Positions 61,366 to 64,000 of a stretch of DNA of 64,000 nucleotides are shown here, one piece after another. The stretch covers positions 59,950,145 through 60,014,144 of the forward strand of contig CM057468.1 in NCBI GenBank assembly GCA_030035585.1, in the 5' to 3' direction. Source of the stretch: Dugong dugon (Eukaryota > Chordata > Mammalia > Sirenia > Dugongidae). Below the pieces are notes generated by a model. The model had not been told where the DNA came from. It searched no databases and saw nothing but the letters and a program-made list of their open reading frames with translations. Positions within the stretch are counted from its first letter, which is position 1. Each line of letters opens with the position of its first letter. The position numbers and the translations under genes were made by a program.

Positions 61366-64000
61366 AAGTATCCCCCACGTGTCTGTCAGTTTGTCATACT
61401 GTGGGGACTTGCGTGTTGCTGGGATGCTGGAAGCTATGCCACTGGTATTCAGATACCAGCAGAGTCACCCATGGCGGACAGGTTTTAGCTGAACTTCCAG
61501 ATTAAGACAGACTAAGAAGAAGGACCTGGAAGTCTACTTCTGAAAAGAATTAGCCAGTGGAAACCTTACGAATAGCTGTGGAACATTTTCTGATACAGTG
61601 CTGGAAGATGAACACCCCCCCGACCCCGCCCCGAGGCTGGAAGGTGCTCAAAAGACAACTAGGGAAGAGCTGTCTCCTCAAAATAGAGGCGATGTCAGTG
61701 ATGTGGATGGAGTCAAGCTTTCGGGACCTTCATTTGCTTATGTGGCATGACTCAAAATGAGAAGAAACAGCTGCAAATATCCATTAATAATCAGAACATG
61801 GAATGTATGAAGTATAAATCTAGGAAAATTGGAAATCATCAAAAAATGAAATGGCATGCAAAAACATCAATATGCTAGGCATTAGTGAGCTGAAATGGAC
61901 TGGTATTGGCCATTTTGAAACGGACTATGCCAGGAATGACAGCTTGAAGAGGAATGGCGTTGCATTCGTCATCAAAAAGAACATTTCAAGATCTATTCTG
62001 AAGTACAATGCTGTCAGTGATAGGATAATATCCATATGCCTACAAGGAAGACCAGTTATTATTCAGATTTACACACCAACCACTAAGGCCACAGAGGAAT
62101 AAATTGAAGATTTTTACCAGCTTCTGCAGTCTGAAATTGATCGGACATGCAATCAGGATGCATTGATAATTACTGGTGATTGGAATGTGAAAGTTGGAAA
62201 CAAAGTAGAAGGATTGGTAGTTGGAAAACATGGCCTTGGTGATAGAAATGATGCCAGAGATCTCATGACAGAATTTTTCGAGACCGACAACTTCTTCATT
62301 GCAAATATCTTTTTTCACCAACATAAATGGTGACTATACACATGGATCTTGCCAGATGGAATACACAGAAATCAAATCAACTACATCTGTGGAAAGAGAC
62401 TATGGAAAAGCTCAATATCATCAGTTTGAACAAGGCCAGGAGCTGACTGCAGAACACATCATCAATTGCTCACATGCAAGTTCAAGTTGAAACTGAAGAA
62501 AATTAGAACAAGTCCATGAGAGCTAAAGTACAACCTTAAGTATATCTCACCTGAATTTAGAGACCATCTCAAGAATAGATTTAACGCATTGACAACTAAT
62601 GACCAAAGACCAGACAAGTTGTGGAATGACATCAGGGTCATCATACATGAAGAAAGCAAGAGGTCATTAAAAAGACAGGAAAGAAAGAAAAGACCAAAAT
62701 GGATGTCAGAAGAGACTCTCAAACTTGCTTGTGAAATTTGAGTAGCTAAAGCAAAAGGAAGAAATGATGAAGTAAAAGAAATGAACAGAAGATTTCAAAG
62801 GGCGGCTTGAGAAGACAAAGTCAAGTATTATAATGACATGTGCAAGGAGCTGGAGATAGAAAACCAGAGGGGAAGAACACATTTGTCATTTCTCAAGCTG
62901 AAAGAACTGAAGAAAAAATTCAAGCCTCGAGTTGCAATAGTGAAGGATTCTATGGGGAAAATATTAAACGACGCAGGAAGCATCTAAAGAAGATGGAAGA
63001 AATATGCAGAGTCATTATACCAAAAAGTATTGGTCGACATTCAACCATGTCAGGTGGTAGGACATGATCAGGAACCGATGGTACTGAAGGAAGAAGTCCA
63101 AACTGCACTGAAGGCATTGGCAAGAAACAAGGCTCCAGGAATTGACGGAATATCAATTGAGATGTTTCAGCAAACGGATGCAGGACTGAAAGTGCTCATT
63201 CAACTATGCCAAGAAATTTGGAAGACAGCTATCTAGCCAACAAACTGGAAGAGATCCATATTTATGCCTATTCCCAAGAAAGGTGATCCAACCTAATGCA
63301 GAAATTATTGAGCAATATCATTAATATCACACACAAGTAAAACTATGCCGAAGGTCATTCAAAAGTGGCTGCAGCAGTATATTGACAGGGAACTGCCAGA
63401 AATTCAGGCTGGATTCAAAATTCAGGTTGGATTCAGAAGAGGACGTGGAACCAGGGATGTCATTGCTGATGTCAGATGGATCCTGGCTGGAAGCAGAGAA
63501 TACCAGAAAAATATTTGCCTGTGTTTTATTGACTATGCAAAGGCATTTGACTGTGCAGATTATAAAAAATTATGTATAACATTGCAAAGAATGGGAATTC
63601 CAGAACACTTAATTGTGTTCATGAGGAACCTGTACGTAGATCAAGAGGCAGCTGTTTGAACAGAACAAGGGGATACTACATGGTTCAAAGTCAGGAAGGA
63701 TGTGTATCAGGGTTGTATCCTTTCACCATACCTATTCAATCTGTATTCTGAGCAAATAATCTGAGAAGTTGTACTACTATACGAAGAAGAATGAAGCATC
63801 GGGATTGGAGGAAGACTCATTAAAAACCTGCGTTATGCAGATGACACAACCTTGCTTGCTGAAAGTGAAGAGGACTTTAAGCACTTACTGATGAAGATCA
63901 AAGACCACAGCCTTCAGTATGGATTACACCTTAACATAAAGAAAACAAAAATCCTAACAACTGGAACAGTAAGAAACATCATGATAAATGGAGAAAAGAT
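61366..64000 (+). mobile_element. RTE/BovB-clade LINE, 5' end present, cut by window edge
   Basis: Starts at CCCCCACGTGTCTGTCAG, immediately 3' of the AfroSINE. It contains an endonuclease region (61851-62490; motif ISELKWTGIGHFETD) and a reverse-transcriptase region. RT motifs include VGFRRGRGTRDV and CFIDYAKAFDCADY in the frame at 63345-63659, and RYADDTTLL near 63832. Frameshifts at several places separate the frames. The window ends before its 3' end. Confidence 0.92.

Noticed and set aside
61851..63659. Endonuclease and reverse-transcriptase frames considered as a novel RT-based system
   Set aside because: They are frameshifted pieces of an RTE LINE repeated at least five times here.

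Overview
This is a vertebrate nuclear window, almost certainly from an afrotherian mammal and most likely an elephant. The evidence is the repeat set: many AfroSINE copies, RTE/BovB-clade LINEs whose 3' end resembles the AfroSINE tail, mammalian L1, ERVL/MaLR-type solo LTRs, MIR, L2, MER20 and hAT/Tigger fossils. The elephant call is from memory of these families, not from a search. Nothing here is bacterial or viral in organisation.

The only multi-exon host gene I recognise is AGMO (alkylglycerol monooxygenase, formerly TMEM195), on the + strand. Exon 1 coding is 29815-29940, exon 2 is 31347-31477 and exon 3 is 50917-51068. All three have canonical splice sites and compatible phases, and each matches the length of the human exon as I remember it. 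Exon 3 carries an in-frame TAG at 51047-51049, at codon 130, where human AGMO has Trp. It lies two codons before the first histidine of the catalytic eight-histidine set. A solo LTR also sits 27 bp upstream of the exon 3 acceptor. Together these suggest a disabled or disabled-allele AGMO, unless the base is an assembly error or the codon is recoded. The rest of the gene lies beyond the right edge.

Bases 1-29,800 are the 5' flank of AGMO and are mostly layered repeats: a Tigger-like element, an RTE copy (1400-6541) broken by two L1 3' ends and two solo LTRs, paired AfroSINEs, L1 3' ends, a second RTE copy (15678-17802), a 4.75-kb 5'-truncated L1 (17889-22640), and an ancient L1M hit by an RTE fragment and by an intact-ORF RPS3A retrocopy (CDS 23783-24577). 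A third RTE copy (26574-28035) has an ERVL LTR inside it, and another LTR follows at 28115-28633.

Intron 2 (31478-50916) starts with AfroSINEs, then about 4 kb without recognised repeats (33.4-37.4 kb). It then holds a truncated L1, MER20, and a near full-length 8.1-kb antisense L1 (40647-48772) bounded by a 16-17 bp target-site duplication. Intron 3 (51069 onward) holds a large LTR-like element with internal degenerate tandem repeats, split near its TATA-like box by an RTE fragment. It also holds a small TA-flanked inverted-repeat element (55970-56180), a MIR split by a solo LTR, and a fourth RTE copy running off the window. All LINE ORFs seen are broken by stops and frameshifts. I see no tRNA, rRNA, CRISPR or operon-like structure.
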